From positions 57,192,001 to 57,256,000 of the forward strand of contig JAZBRS010000020.1 of NCBI GenBank assembly GCA_037176725.1: a stretch of DNA of 64,000 nucleotides, given 5' to 3'. The position numbers and the translations under genes are program-made. Below, piece after piece: positions 22,986-34,440 of this stretch. A model generated the notes under the pieces. The model was not told the origin of the DNA. It saw only the letters and a list, made by a program, of their open reading frames with translations, and made no database searches. Position 1 is the first letter of the stretch; each line of letters begins with the position of its first letter. This DNA is from Posidonia oceanica (taxonomy: Eukaryota; Streptophyta; Magnoliopsida; Alismatales; Posidoniaceae).

Positions 22986-23729
22986 GTGCGCTGCTCTCGT
23001 TTCTCGCGTTGTTTCGTGTGTTTTACGCCGTTTTCCCTTGCATGTCGCCTGCATTGCTTGGCTTTACCGCCGTTTTGCTTTTCCGTCTGCATTTGCATAT
23101 AGGACAGTGATACTTACTACCTGGAGTTCTCACGAGCCAGGTTTCGCCCAGTTCGGAACACAGACAGCGTTGCTGAGCACTTTAACTGCACGTTTACTTC
23201 CCTGCATCTCATCCCACCACTTAGAGCACACCTATGAGCATTCATTCAAGCATTCATTGGCATTTAGGCATTCAAACCTGCATTTCCCTGCGTATGCGAG
23301 CGTAAGCCTAGAAAGACCGATTCTCAGGTGTGTCGAGGGTGCCTAACACCTTCCCCGCACGTAACAGGAGTCCTTGCCCAGTCTTTTGGCCCGTAATGAC
23401 CATATTGCCCTTATCCTAGGCATGAGTCATATCATTTGCATTCATCTGCATTTGTTTTCTTTTGCATTGCTTTGCATTGCATCTTTTGCTTGGTTTTGCG
23501 TGTTAATTCACGCATTTCCCCCGGTTTTCCTTATCTCTCGATAATAGACATGGTGGCGACTCTGAATTGTCTTATCTTCTTCTTTTCTTATCTTTTCTCC
23601 CCTGTTTTAAGTGTTTTCGAGTTGAGCCATCCTCCTTGGGCATAGCCGCTTATAGTGAGCCTGATTCCGATCGGTGGATGCAAGCTCCTAGCAGTGTACA
23701 TGGACGATCTGAACACCGGGATTACTACA

Positions 23730-24093
23730 CAATCATCATTCAAAAAGCATGTATTATTGCCAAACAAGTATGTAGACATGCATTGTGCAGGAAATAAAGC
23801 AGTAATGAGCAAATAAGACAAAGAAAGTATAGACAGGTAAGCATTAAAGCAGGTAAGAGCAGAAGCAAAGAAATAAGCAAGTAAACAAGCAAGAAAGCCA
23901 ACGCAGACAAGGCAAAGCAAATGCCAAGACGAAGCAGACGAGGGAGGTGCAAAACCCAAGCAAAGTAGCCACGAGGCGACTTGCTAGGAGTTTGCATAAA
24001 AGAGCAGACAAAACAGGCAAAGGAGGCACAAAGGCAGACAAATCTGCAAAGACAAGCGAGCAAAAAGCCAAAAGCGAAAGCCGGAGTCTGCTT
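23730..24093 (-). mobile_element. Element E leader fragment (reverse strand)
   Basis: Reverse complement of the leader after the PBS (compare A 2233-2590). It is cut exactly where A's 3' LTR ends, as expected if A inserted into E's leader. The rest of E would lie left of A, outside the window. Confidence 0.8.
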
Positions 24094-24111
24094 TCCCCAG
24101 CGGAGTCGCCA
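24094..24111 (-). promoter_or_regulatory. Primer-binding site, tRNA-Arg (element E, reverse)
   Basis: The reverse complement reads TGGCGACTCCGCTGGGGA, identical to A's PBS and one base from the end of E's LTR. Confidence 0.85.
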
Positions 24112-24112
24112 C

Positions 24113-25896
24113 TGTAGTAATCCCGGTGTTCAGATCGTCCATGCACACTGCTAAAAGCTCGCGTGCACCAATTAGAATCAGGTTCATTATTAGCGGTTAT
24201 GTCCGAGGAGGAAGGCTCAACTAGAAAACACTTAAAGCAGGGAAAAAAGAAAAGAAAAGAAGAAGATAAGACAATTCAAAGTCGCCACCGTGTCTATTAA
24301 ATCGGGAGACAAGGAAAACCAGGGAAATGCGTGAATAAACACGCAAAACCAAGCAAAGGATGCAAAGCAGGGCAATGCAAAAGAAAACAGATGCAAATGA
24401 ATGCAAATGATATGGCTCATGCCTAGGATAAGGGCAATATGGTCATTGTGGGCCAAAAGACTGGGCAAGGACTCCTGTTACGTGCGGGGAAGGTGTTAGG
24501 CACCCCCGACACGCCCGAGAATCGGTCTTTCTAGGCTTACGCTCGCATACGCAGGGAAATGCAGATTTGAATGCCTAAGTGCCAATGAATGCCTATCTGA
24601 ATGCTCAAAGGTGTGCTCTAAGTGATGGAATGCAATGCAAGGAAGTAAACGTGCAGTCTAAGCGCTCAACAACGCTGTCTGTGTTCCGAACCGAGCGAAC
24701 CTTGGTTCGTGAGAACTCCAGGCAATAAGCATCACTACCCTATATGCAAATGCAGGCGATAAAATAAAGCGACGGTAAAACCAAGCAATGCGGGCGACAT
24801 GCAAGAGAAAACAGCATAAAACATGCAAAACGGTGCGAGAAACAGAAGCGGCACGCGAAACGGTGCAAAAAAAAAGATCGGCACGCAAAACAATGCGAAA
24901 AGCAAAGCAAGCACGCAAAACGGTGCGAAAAACAAAGCAGGCATGTGAAACGGTGCGAGAAAACAAAGCGGCATGCAAAATGGTGCGAGAAAACAAAGTA
25001 GGCACGCAAGACAGTGTCAAAACAAGATCGGCACGCAAAACGGTGCAAGAAACAAGATCGACACGCAAAACGGTGCGAGAAAATAGAGCAAGCATGCAAA
25101 ACGATGCTAGAAGCAGAGCAAGTACGCAAAACGGTGCCAAAGCAAGCGAAATAAATCATCGGTAAAGCCATGTAGATGCAGATGTAAAGTGGAAGAGCAA
25201 GTGAAGCAAAGGGGAGGCAAACGGTGCAAGTGTAAGGACAAGTGCCACTTAAGGGCCACGCAATGTAGGTGTAAAGACCTACAAAGGGGAAAGGAAGCAA
25301 GTGGAAGGATTACCACTGTTCTGTGACCATTTCCCACCAAAATGTCCCACGATATGTTTCGCACGCTGCCAAAAGCTCGCGGTGCGATCGGATCGTGGAA
25401 AAGGGGAAGAAAGTCGCAATTAGTAGTGAATCCAGGGGAAACACAATCCAAAACACTGAGAGTACGCGAAAAGGGGAGATAGAGTTGATAGGGGAGAAGA
25501 GGAAGTCCTACTCTACATGTTCAAGAAAGCGAGAAGCAAAAACAATGCATGCAATACAAATGATGTGCAAATGAAGTGCTGTGCAGGGATTCAGAAGGAC
25601 TTACCTTGGAGATCTGAAGCCTGATCTGAGAAATGCTTGGTCTGCATTGAAGTGCGCTCCACCAGGGTTGTCCAGGTAGCTTGGTTGTGAAGATCCGACG
25701 GCCCGATCAAAAGATATGCAGGCTTCAAGGCAGAAGGGCCAGAACAAGGGAGAAGAATGGATCTAAGTGTAAAGGAGGTCCTAGGGGTGTGTAAAACAGG
25801 TCCTCCCACGTAAATGGGAGCTAGGAATGCTTAAGTGTGTGCAAAGATGCTAAATGCAAAGATGCATGGGTGCAATGCATGCAAAAATGCAGAAAA
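24113..25896 (-). mobile_element. Element E 5' LTR, truncated (reverse strand)
   Basis: Reverse complement of about the last 1.8 kb of the LTR (A 225-2213), with the conserved block near 24440-24560, a 30 bp array at 24830-25140 and the candidate intron at 25279-25604. It is cut near 25896, where the sequence changes abruptly to integrase-coding DNA of element B on the + strand. No LTR terminus is present there, so the junction reflects deletion or rearrangement and not insertion. Confidence 0.82.
25279..25604 (-). other. Candidate intron inside element E LTR (reverse)
   Basis: On the reverse strand AAG|GTAAGTCC to CTTTGTAG|GTCTTTAC, 326 bp, the same length as in the three other LTR copies. 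Confidence 0.45.
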
Positions 25897-27150
25897 GAAG
25901 CAGATCCAACAAAAGAACTTTCATGGTACCACGATATCAAAGTCTTCTTGGAATCCGGCGATCTGCCGTCTGGCACCTTAGCGGCAGACAGAAGGACCAT
26001 GGCACGTCTAGCATTGAAGTACGTGCTAGGAGCAAGGCACCTCTACAAAAGGTCCTACAATCAGATACTCCTATGCTGCATGGACAAGAAATAAGTTGAC
26101 ACACTGATGCTCCAAGTCCATGCAGGGACATGCAGCCCGCACATGAACAGTGTGCTATTAGCCAAGATGATCATGTTACAAGGCTATTTCTGGTCAACCA
26201 TGGAGGTAGATTGTTGCCAATTTGTAAGCAGATGCCGTAATTGCCAGATCCATGGAAATTTCATCCATGCTCCCCTACAGCAGCTGCACGGCATGTCGTC
26301 GCCATGGCCTTTCTCGACTAGGGGAATAGATGTCATCGAAGCTATACACCCTGCAACCTCCAATATCCTGGTGGCCATCGACTACTTCACCAAATGGGTG
26401 GAAGGGGCTTATTACGAGACAATAACCGCTGTAGCAACGGAGAAGTTCATCAAGAACAACATTATCACCTGAAATGGGGTCCCGCATGCCATCATCTCTG
26501 ACAATGACAAGAACTTCATAGCCAAGAGGATTGAGGACTACCCCCAGAACTACAAGATCAAGCATCACAGATCCTCTTCATACCGTCTGCAGATGAATGG
26601 CGCAAACAAGTAAACCAACAAGAACCTCACGAAGATCTTGAAGAAGATGGCTGAGACTTATAAGGATTGGCATAACAAGCTCCCATATGCGCTATGGGCA
26701 TATAGAACATCAATCTGGACCTCAACAGGGGCAACTCTGTATTCACTCGTTTATGGCATGGAGGTTGTTCTGCCTATTGAAGTAGAGATCCCATCGCTCC
26801 GGATTCTGAGGGAGGTAGAGCTAGAAGAGGCAGAATGGGTCGAAGACCACTGCATCCATCTAAACCTGATTGATGAGCACAGGTTACAAGCCATGCATCA
26901 CGCCCAATGCTATCAGAAGCGAGTGGCCCGAGCCTATCAGAAGAAAGTCAGGCCCAGGAGCTTTCAACCAGGCGATATAGTCCTATGAGCCATCCATCTC
27001 CCTGACGCCCGCGGCAAGTTCAGGCCCAACTGGCGCGGCCCCTTGGTTATCAAGCAGATCTTCTCCGGTGGTACAGTAGTCCTTGAGGACATGGACCAGG
27101 TCAAGCAGTCAGAGTCGGTCAACTCTTGCTACCTCAAGAAGTACTACTAG
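25897..27150 (+). pseudogene. IN: Degenerate integrase fragment of element B
   Basis: The fragment starts in the linker before the zinc domain (YHDIKVFLESGDLPSGT) and runs in one frame to TAG at 27148. It shows VHAGTCSPHMN and CRNCQIHG, then GIDVIEA (the usual Gly after Val-Ile is Glu), SDNDKNF and LQMNGA. The expected catalytic Glu is Lys (26608-26610), followed at once by TAA. Other in-frame stops are near 26092, 26471 and 26986. It ends NWRGPLVI...YLKKYY. Protease and RT are missing; the fragment abuts E's truncated LTR. Confidence 0.88.
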
Positions 27151-28888
27151 TGACCTACGGTTGTATCCTTGCCTTGTAGAGTTTTCTTCTCTTGCATCCC
27201 ATGCATTCATCGCCACCCATGATCATGCATTTGAGATGGCTTCTGCATACATCCTTTTGCATTGCATGCCTTCCTTTTTCTTCTTTGCATGCACAAACAA
27301 CATACATAAGTAGCATACCTACATAACATCCATGAAAGCATCATTCATCATTCATGGTAATCATCGCCCGATGATGAAAATCGGAAGAGCTTGCATGCTC
27401 CGGAAGGAGTATGTTTCACCTCACCTAACACTACATAGATGTCCGAACTAGTGAGGGAGCCACCACCCATTGAGAACAAGGCAAAGTGCCCAAACTCTCC
27501 TAGGACCTGCACCTTCAGAGGGAGATAAAATGTTAGGACGTGAGCGAGAGTCAGAAAAAAGAATATATCAGTGCTTGGGCATAAAAGAAATAGGAAGAGA
27601 GAAAGCGAAGATAGAAGCCAGCCCTGGAGATAGAGGCAAGCAGAGTAGCCCTATCCCTACGACTTACCTTGGAGAGGAGTCGAAGCCTGCACCTGGGAAA
27701 CCCACACTATTATAGGGACTAGCCACCCCATTCCATACAGCAATAGCTCCCCAGCACCTAAATCAGGCGCCATTTACCTCCAAGCTAGGGATAGAGTAAA
27801 CCGGTACGCCTATGAGGGAGCAAAAGAATAACAAAAAATGAAAAGAGTAGGTGTAGGACCTCAGAGAGTTTGACATGGAGCCTGTTCTCACCACTCCACC
27901 AAACACACATCCTCCAAGTAATACCACCCATCCCGGAGCGCCACCTACAGTTAGGAGTCCAGGTAGAGTTTGGTGAGTCGTAGACTACTCCTCTCCTATT
28001 ACAATAGGCAATAAAAGCATTCCACATGTTGAGGGAAATAGGAATTGCATAAAACACTCATACATCTACTAGCATTAGCCATTCTTCCTTGCTCTCCCCC
28101 TCTACTCTGCAAGGTTCCGCTCAATTCTTAACCAGGGGCATGTCAGCTGCCTTTTGGTTGAGCCCCCAGCGCTTACCAGGGGCATGTCAGCTGCTTTCTG
28201 GATAAGCACATTGGGCCAGTACTCTTACCAGGGGCATGTCAGCTTCTTTCTGGTCAAGACTCATTGGTTCAATACTTCTGCTAGAGGCCCGCCGATCGGT
28301 TCTCGATCAGAGCGCATTCACGGAGTCCTCGACTATGCCATCATTGCTAAGACTGCAGACCAAGATTGACACCCACAGTCAAGGGCAGAATGCAATCATG
28401 TCAGAAGCAGTGGTGCAGCACAGATGCAGCAGCAACCCCTCAGGGACCATCAACCATAGATTGCTTGGCACCATTGATGCCCACATGAGAGATGGGCTCC
28501 AACACAGAAGTTTGCCAAAACTCCAGCCGCTCATTCAAGCCGCTTCTTCCAACCACGCATCAGAGTCGCTTGCTGGGTCCGTTTACTGGAGCCGCGTGCT
28601 GGAGCCGCTTGTTGGAGCCGCTTCAAGCCCCTACAGATAGCTCTCGCGTTTTTTGTAGAATGTAGTACAGAAAAATTAGACAGGGGTTTGGGTGTTATTC
28701 CTCTCAACCATGACAACCTGGACAATAACTAGGGAGATATGACACCACTAGGCAAGCCAGTAACACAGAAACATGGATTTTGGATTAATCAACTCTCAGG
28801 TTACACTCTTGGCATTCTTAACAACGGAATACATCTCAAATGCTAAGTGAGCTAGAGATCCTCAGTTGCTTGAACTGGTCTGCGCCCT
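27151..28888 (+). other. Post-integrase spacer of element B
   Basis: No gene seen. 27360-27480 aligns with A and C spacers. Around 27540-28020 the sequence matches C (40200-40720) closely, including ATAAAATG(T/A)TAGG and CTATGAGGGAGCAAAAGAA. Short hairpin units occur at 28128-28260. Confidence 0.65.
28128..28260 (+). repeat. ACCAGGGGCATGTCAGCTG repeat units, element B
   Basis: Three units of about 45-55 bp. Each is bounded by short inverted arms that differ in sequence but still pair: AACCA...TTGGTT, TTACCAG...CTGGATAA, CTTACCAG...CTGGTCAAG. C has four related units at 40815-41010. Confidence 0.65.
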
Positions 28889-30384
28889 CTAAGAACTCCC
28901 ATCACCACTAAATAGATGATCACCCGGCGAAATCTCACTGATGGACCAAGTCCCCTGTACCTGAGCCACGTATTCAGGAGTGCAACCAGAACCCTTCACC
29001 AGGGCAAGACCAGAGGAATGAATGCCACAGTGCAGCAAGCGGGACAACTCCGTCGTCATGACAGTCGACCTGAGTGGATAGAGTTGGAAGAACTCAGGCA
29101 TCGGGCTCTCCTCGAATGCATCCTGGTAGAAGCCGAATTGCCGCATCACGCGGATAGGGTGATACTCAACTCCCCTAGTGAATCTGGGCAGCATGATCAG
29201 CCGCATGTCGCTGTTGTTGAAGAAGACCGCGAAGGGCTCAATAGCAAATGGCACGATATGCCAGGTCACTACATCCTCAGTTAGCCTCTCCAACTTCTCG
29301 TACTCTTCGCAGACACCCTGGATGGTCCAAGGATGACCATTGTGACAGTAGGTCTAGAAGCCGGAGCTCCGTGGGTGCAGAACATCCACTCCCAAATGTC
29401 CAACAAGCCAAACCTAGAAAAGAAGCATATTAGTGGTAGAAAAATATGAAACAGAACTGCTGAGCACACAACACAATGGCATTTTACCTGAACGAGAGCA
29501 CCGCAGCTATGGAAATGGCGGCAGCGGTGCAGCACACGGTCCAACCCACGAAAAGTCTCGGCTAGAATAACAGGAGCTAGATCAATCTACTGAGTCACCA
29601 CAGCCAGTGCAATCTCAACGACTTCAATCGTGACTGTCAATCTGTCATGACTAAAGACCAGCTCCTCCAGAAAGCAGATAACAAAACCCTAGAGCCACAG
29701 GTCATCACTGAGCTCAACACGCCTTCGAGCCACCTGATCGAAGTACTCCAAACGGAGCAAGGGCACTGAGCCATCTGTGCAGATCAGGCATTGCCCATAG
29801 TCAACCTTTGAGAGGCTAGTTAGCTGATGCAGAACTGATGTGTATCCTTCACGCTGCATGAACACGGCAGGCCCCAGCAGCCTTGACAGGCCATAGATCC
29901 AACACACCTCTTCTAATGTGGGCGCCAGTTCCACTCGCCCGAAACAGAACACATGATAGGTCGATTTCCAGAACCTCGTGGCGGCACAGAGGAGATGTCT
30001 GCTCACCTCCACATCAGCAATGCCCAAAAATTTGGAGGAAATACCCCACAACCGCAGCCTTTCACAGTCACCGGCAATAAGCTCGCCTATCCACACCCGT
30101 AGAGCATCGAAGCAATGTATAGGAGTGACCAGAGTGGGGAATCCCTGCAGGAAACAAGAAGCTAGGGTTACCACGAGCATCAACCATCTGAAATCAAGCA
30201 GAAACGAAGGAGAAGAAGGCCCGATAGGGCCATGGTTGCAACAGAAGGGCAGCATGCCCGCCAGCGGCAGAAGGTCGGCACTCGAGCTCGTCGACACAAA
30301 AGCCCTAGAAGCCCTCACCATTTCTTTGAAAAGAGGCCAAAGGACGTCGCACGGAGCTTGCAGGCTTCGAATGGGAGTGCTCAT
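28889..30384 (-). pseudogene. Antisense DUF7745-like accessory gene with intron (element B)
   Basis: Homologue of A 13832-15034, but on the strand opposite to B's integrase. Motifs in order: LRLWGISSKFLG, ATRFWKSTYHVFCFG, LAPTLEEVCWIYGLSRLLG, LICTDGSVPLLRLEYF, AETFRGLDR, then FTRGVEYHPIRVMRQFGF. A 74 bp GT-AG intron (29487-29414, reverse) interrupts it after GALVQ; the coding sequence resumes VWLVGHLGVD. A further acceptor (TTTCCTGCAG|GGATTCCC) is visible at 30145-30150. In-frame TAGs at 29691-29689 (Trp in A) and 29589-29587 show it is decayed. Role unknown; the family occurs in Ogre-type elements. Confidence 0.65.
29414..29487 (-). other. 74 bp intron in antisense DUF7745-like gene (B)
   Basis: Reverse strand: CAG|GTAAAATG ... 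CTTCTTTTCTAG|GTTTGG. Protein alignment with the uninterrupted copy in A places the exon junction exactly here. Confidence 0.75.
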
Positions 30385-30835
30385 GAGGCCAGTGGGATGA
30401 GAAATAGCCTCTCCCTAAAGAGTCGTTCACGCGAACAGAGCGTTTGCAGCAACAGGGGACCACCACTGGAATATCCCGCGTACTAGAACCGTTGGAATTC
30501 CCCACATGAAAGAGTCGCTAGGATGCCCCACTGACAACTACCACGGTTTGGTACTGCGTATTTTACAGAACCAGTAGTAGAATCCAGTTTGCAATTTCAA
30601 GCCCGCCTAACTGGCACAGACTCTTCAAACACCTGCAAAGGAAGCCATACACACGTGCAAGACATTCAAAGACATGCAACACAAGCTGTAACAGAACAGG
30701 TTTCTCATTTGCTAACCAGAATAACAGTTCAAACATATATTCCAGCTAGTACAGTCATTTTATAGAATATTATTACATTTTAATCAAAATAAAATAGAGT
30801 ACAGCTGGTACAGACATCAAAGCAAACTACTAATC
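30385..30835. other. Intergenic stretch between the two antisense genes of B
   Basis: I see no gene or recognisable signal in this stretch. Confidence 0.4.
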
Positions 30836-33163
30836 ATCCTCGAGGTCGGCCTCTGCATCCTAGCCAGCGTCCCTTCCCTGGGAGTCAAGAACAGTCATAC
30901 GAGTAGCCTTGCAACACAGTCGCCTAGCAAACCTGGCAAAGGTAGCTCGGGAGCGTGAAGGGCCCAGAGTAGAGTTGCTGTCCCCCACCTAGTCCTCGGC
31001 ACCAAACACATCCTCCTTGTCCAAGTTCATGCTGAACTCGCCACTGGTCCCAGTGTTCACGTCAGCATAGAAGGCCACCCCATGAAATGCAATAACAAAA
31101 GCAATTAGACACAAGCTGGCATTAATTAAAGCTATTGAAAATAAATTAAATTCATACCTCCCGCTGTGCCTGCTCCTGCCTCGCTTGTTTCAAAGAGAAA
31201 AACAAAAAACATTAGAAGCAGGATAATATACAATTGCAAGATTAAAGGGGCGGATTGTTTATTACCTTCGCTTGCCACATCTTGTCGTAAAAATCTCCAA
31301 GCCTTTCCTCGAAGCCCTGCCGAAGAAATAAAAACTGATCAGAACATGGCATACGCAATAATTATGATAGTGGGATAACAGTCACTTGGGCCCAGTCCTC
31401 AACAAACCACATCGCCTGTTGGCTCTCTCGGAGCTCCTCAAGGAATAGATGCGGCTTCCCAGCCTGCTTGAACCACTCAAGGTGCTCATCCTAGCTGACC
31501 TCGTGAAAGGTATACCAGCTCCTGACAACCAAGGTAGCAGCAGTAGATGTCCAGGTCACCGCACAGGTCGTGGCCCGAGACACCATGTCCTTCGGGGGGA
31601 AGCAGAATGCTGAACGAGTCCGTGAACTGATGACAGACCTGCCCTGAGAGGTAGTATGCAAACCTTTTCAGGTAGAAAAACTTGGTTTGCGTCCTCCTTA
31701 ATCTCTGAGCAAAGACCAGGGGAGCCCAGTCAAGCCCCTCGTACCGCTCAAAGGGCTTCAGCTCCACCTGTGAACAAGAACAGCAGTCGAACATTAGTAC
31801 AGTTTATTAGAGCAGTTTTCTTTTGCAATAAATAAAAAGAGAGAAACTATGACCAAGCTCACCTCGTCTGGGTCCACTAGATCCAGCAGATATCTATAAG
31901 CCTCATAGCTATAAACCCTTGAAGCAGTGCCGTGATCAGGCTCGCACCACTGTCGGGACAGAGGCAGAAGCTCAGGGCGAAGGCAGATGAAATAGTGTCC
32001 CCGCCACACATGCTCGATCTCCCAATACTGTCCAGCAAACAATCAAATGATCAGTACAGCGTATCTAGATAAGCAGAATTTAAGCGGTCAAATGCAAACA
32101 GACCAGTTCAGATGCTTAGCGTCAGCAGAGGATACAGGTTCTTTCGAACCACGTCATCGAGCTTGCAGAGGAGGTAGGCATAGCTAGCGCCACCCTAGTC
32201 GTACCAATCAAGCTGATCAGTATCTGCAATGTACATCAGCCAATCTGCGTGAACGTAGTAGCCAGATGTGTCGTAGAAGATCAGCCTAATCAGCTCGAGC
32301 AAGAAATGGCGCAAGACAAAGTCCACCTCCCTCGAGCCGGGTGCAAGGTCAGGCCAGAACTGTACCCACTCCCTCAGCCAAACCAGTCGAAAGTTGTAGG
32401 CAGAGTGCTTCAAGTTGGGAGCCTTCCTCCCCAGCAACTGCGGCACCTTGGAAAAACCTTGCGTGGTCTTTCCAACTATTGGCTCCCTGCCAAAGCTCAA
32501 TCCACTCAGCAGCGCCCACTGCTCAGGCAGCATAGTCATCTCCCCATACGGGAAGTGGAAAGTGTGCGTCTCGAACCTCCAGCGCTCCACCAGGGCTTGG
32601 AAGAACTGGTAGTGCCCGTGGATGGCTGGAATCCGCAGGAAGCTCCCAAACGAACGGCAATGAAGCAGAAAATCTTGCAAAAACCCCCGACAGGCGCCGA
32701 AAATGGTCCAACATGGATGCCCAACAGCACCGCATCACCCTCCTGACCTCACCATCCTAGCAACAGAAGCAACAGGGGTAGAATCAGTGGTCTGGCATAC
32801 AATCTGAGTAGGTAAACCAGCAACAAATGGAAATGGCTTACCTCAAAATCAGCGCGCTCACAGATGTGATCCCCACTGAGCAAATGACCGTCGTAGTTCC
32901 AACCTCCTGCCAAACACAGAAAGCCAGGGTTGGACTTCAGTTTCAACAAAACAGAAACAGCAAAGAACTGAAGCAGAAAATTAAACATACCTCCCTAGGA
33001 ACTGCGGGCACATGACTATCAGTAGGCTCCTGCGAACCTCACGAGCCGGAGGCACCGCGAGATGTCCGAGACCTCGAGCTCGCCAACTAAGTGTCCAAGA
33101 GCTCAAGGCACTCCCACTCGCCATTTGGGAACCCACATTGGCAAACTCAGAATCAGACTGCAA
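30836..33163 (-). pseudogene. Antisense plant-mobile-domain-like gene with introns (element B)
   Basis: Read on the reverse strand. The core 32680-32195 has FFQALVERWRFETHTFHFPYGEM, LLSGLSFG and WYD(stop)GGASYAYLLCKLDDV, the typical order of the plant mobile domain (the ALVERWRPETHTFHLP-type signature). Exons supported by splice sites: about 32906-32842 (NYDGHLLSGDHICERADF), 32027-31863 (YWEIEHVWRGHYF), 31767 to about 31385 (VELKPFERYEGLDW), a short one with GFEERLGDFYDKMWQAK near 31290, and a last acidic exon ending DAEADLEDD at 30836. Several TAG codons sit where Trp is expected, and there is at least one frameshift near 31500. Known members (MAIN/MAIL1) act in silencing and genome stability, and relatives are common in plant transposons; this copy is a pseudogene. 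Confidence 0.62.
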
Positions 33164-34440
33164 AACAAAAGTGAAAACTCAGGGCATATTACAAACTCAG
33201 TGTAAGCAAAAGCATACAGGCATCATACAATACAATGGCATCAAATGCAGGCAAATTTCGACAGGAAGCAATGCATAAAACAGGCATGCTAGAAATTATC
33301 ACATTACAGCACGGCCAATCCGGTCAGAACAACAACACAGAATATAGAGCAAATACAGTGTCAATGCATACAGACACGCCGAAATATGCATTTTTTTCCA
33401 CAAATACAGAAACAATGTACAAGCAGTGGTAAATTTCTAAACAAAGCATGATCGGGGATCAAATCACTAAGCCATGTTTTACAGGCATTTGAACAGGGGA
33501 TTTGTGCACGGAAAATCAACCCCAAATTAGAATTAAACAGAGCATCATTAGGCTGGATAAAAAAATTCAATCCTTGACATTTAAGCATGTATCCGGCATT
33601 GCATATCAGGCAAAAATCATGAAAGTGAAGGAAAATACAGACATTGACATTCAAGCTTATACATGGCAGTGCATATCAAGCCAAAATCAGGGAAATGAAG
33701 GGAAATGCAGAACATGACATTCAAGCTTATACATGGCGTTGCATATCAAGTAAAAATCAGGAAAATGAAACAACATTCAGTTCATGGGCATTCAAACTTG
33801 CATATGGCATTGCAGATCAAACAAAGCTAAAAAAAAAATAGAAAAATCATGACAAACAGGCGCGCAACGTTGGCCGAGCCATTGCGCAGCACCTCCGGTC
33901 TAGCCCATGCAAGCCCTGCCGACCGAACACCGCCGCTACCCGTCCTCCTAGACCTCGGCCAGAGCCTCCCCACACGTGAGCACCATCGGCCGAGACCTCC
34001 CCGTACAGCCCTAACGGCAGCACCCACAGCCAAGCACCACCACCGCCAACCTCCCCACGCGCAGGCTCAGACCAGCAGCCCCCGACAGGCCCACAGCCAC
34101 TGGTCAAGCCCGTGCAAGCCCAATGCCGAGCACATGTCGAGCACCCCATCGACGCGACGAGGGGAGGAGAAGCAAGAACAGAAACAGATATGTAGGGGAG
34201 GAGGAAGAGAGCATACCATCTATGACTCACCAGAGCAACTCCCGAAACCGCCGCACGCCTCTCCCCGCCGCGCACCGCTCCCGCTCGAGATCACCGCGGA
34301 GACGGCCCTTTGCAACTTTCACCCACTCGCCGTTGATCACCGGAGAATCCAATTCGAGCTGTACAGACGAGGAGGCGCAGTGAAGGGGAAGCCACTCTTG
34401 CCGTGCAGGGAGGAGTTGAGAAGAACAGAATGAGGGCACG
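33164..34440 (-). other. Upstream region of the antisense gene
   Basis: 33170-33840 has loosely repeated units (CATTCAAGCTTATACATGGC...GCATATCAAG). 33850-34430 is GC-rich and open in several frames. On the reverse strand a GGTGAGTCAT donor lies near 34225. It could be a first exon or 5' UTR of the plant-mobile-domain-like gene. I cannot assign a protein. Confidence 0.35.

Larger units (their letters stand above)
17753..23729 (+). mobile_element. Element A 3' LTR, complete (5977 bp)
   Basis: The LTR runs from TGTTGACACCCC to ATTACTACA and is unusually long. In order it shows a short CT microsatellite (18176-18222), an A-rich low-complexity stretch (18460-19200), a pyrimidine-rich stretch (19240-19520), a GC-rich island (20240-20940), TTGCA-rich degenerate units (20950-21800), a candidate intron (22063-22388), a 30 bp array (22520-22985), the conserved block (23290-23410) and an internal PBS-core copy (23554). 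D has the same order. I cannot fix a TATA box with confidence. The five bases after it, CAATC, should be the target-site duplication. Confidence 0.88.

Noticed and set aside
25837..25896. Integrase ORF starting at an ATG in 25837
   Set aside because: That ATG lies in E's reversed LTR; the frame is a chimera across the 25896 junction.
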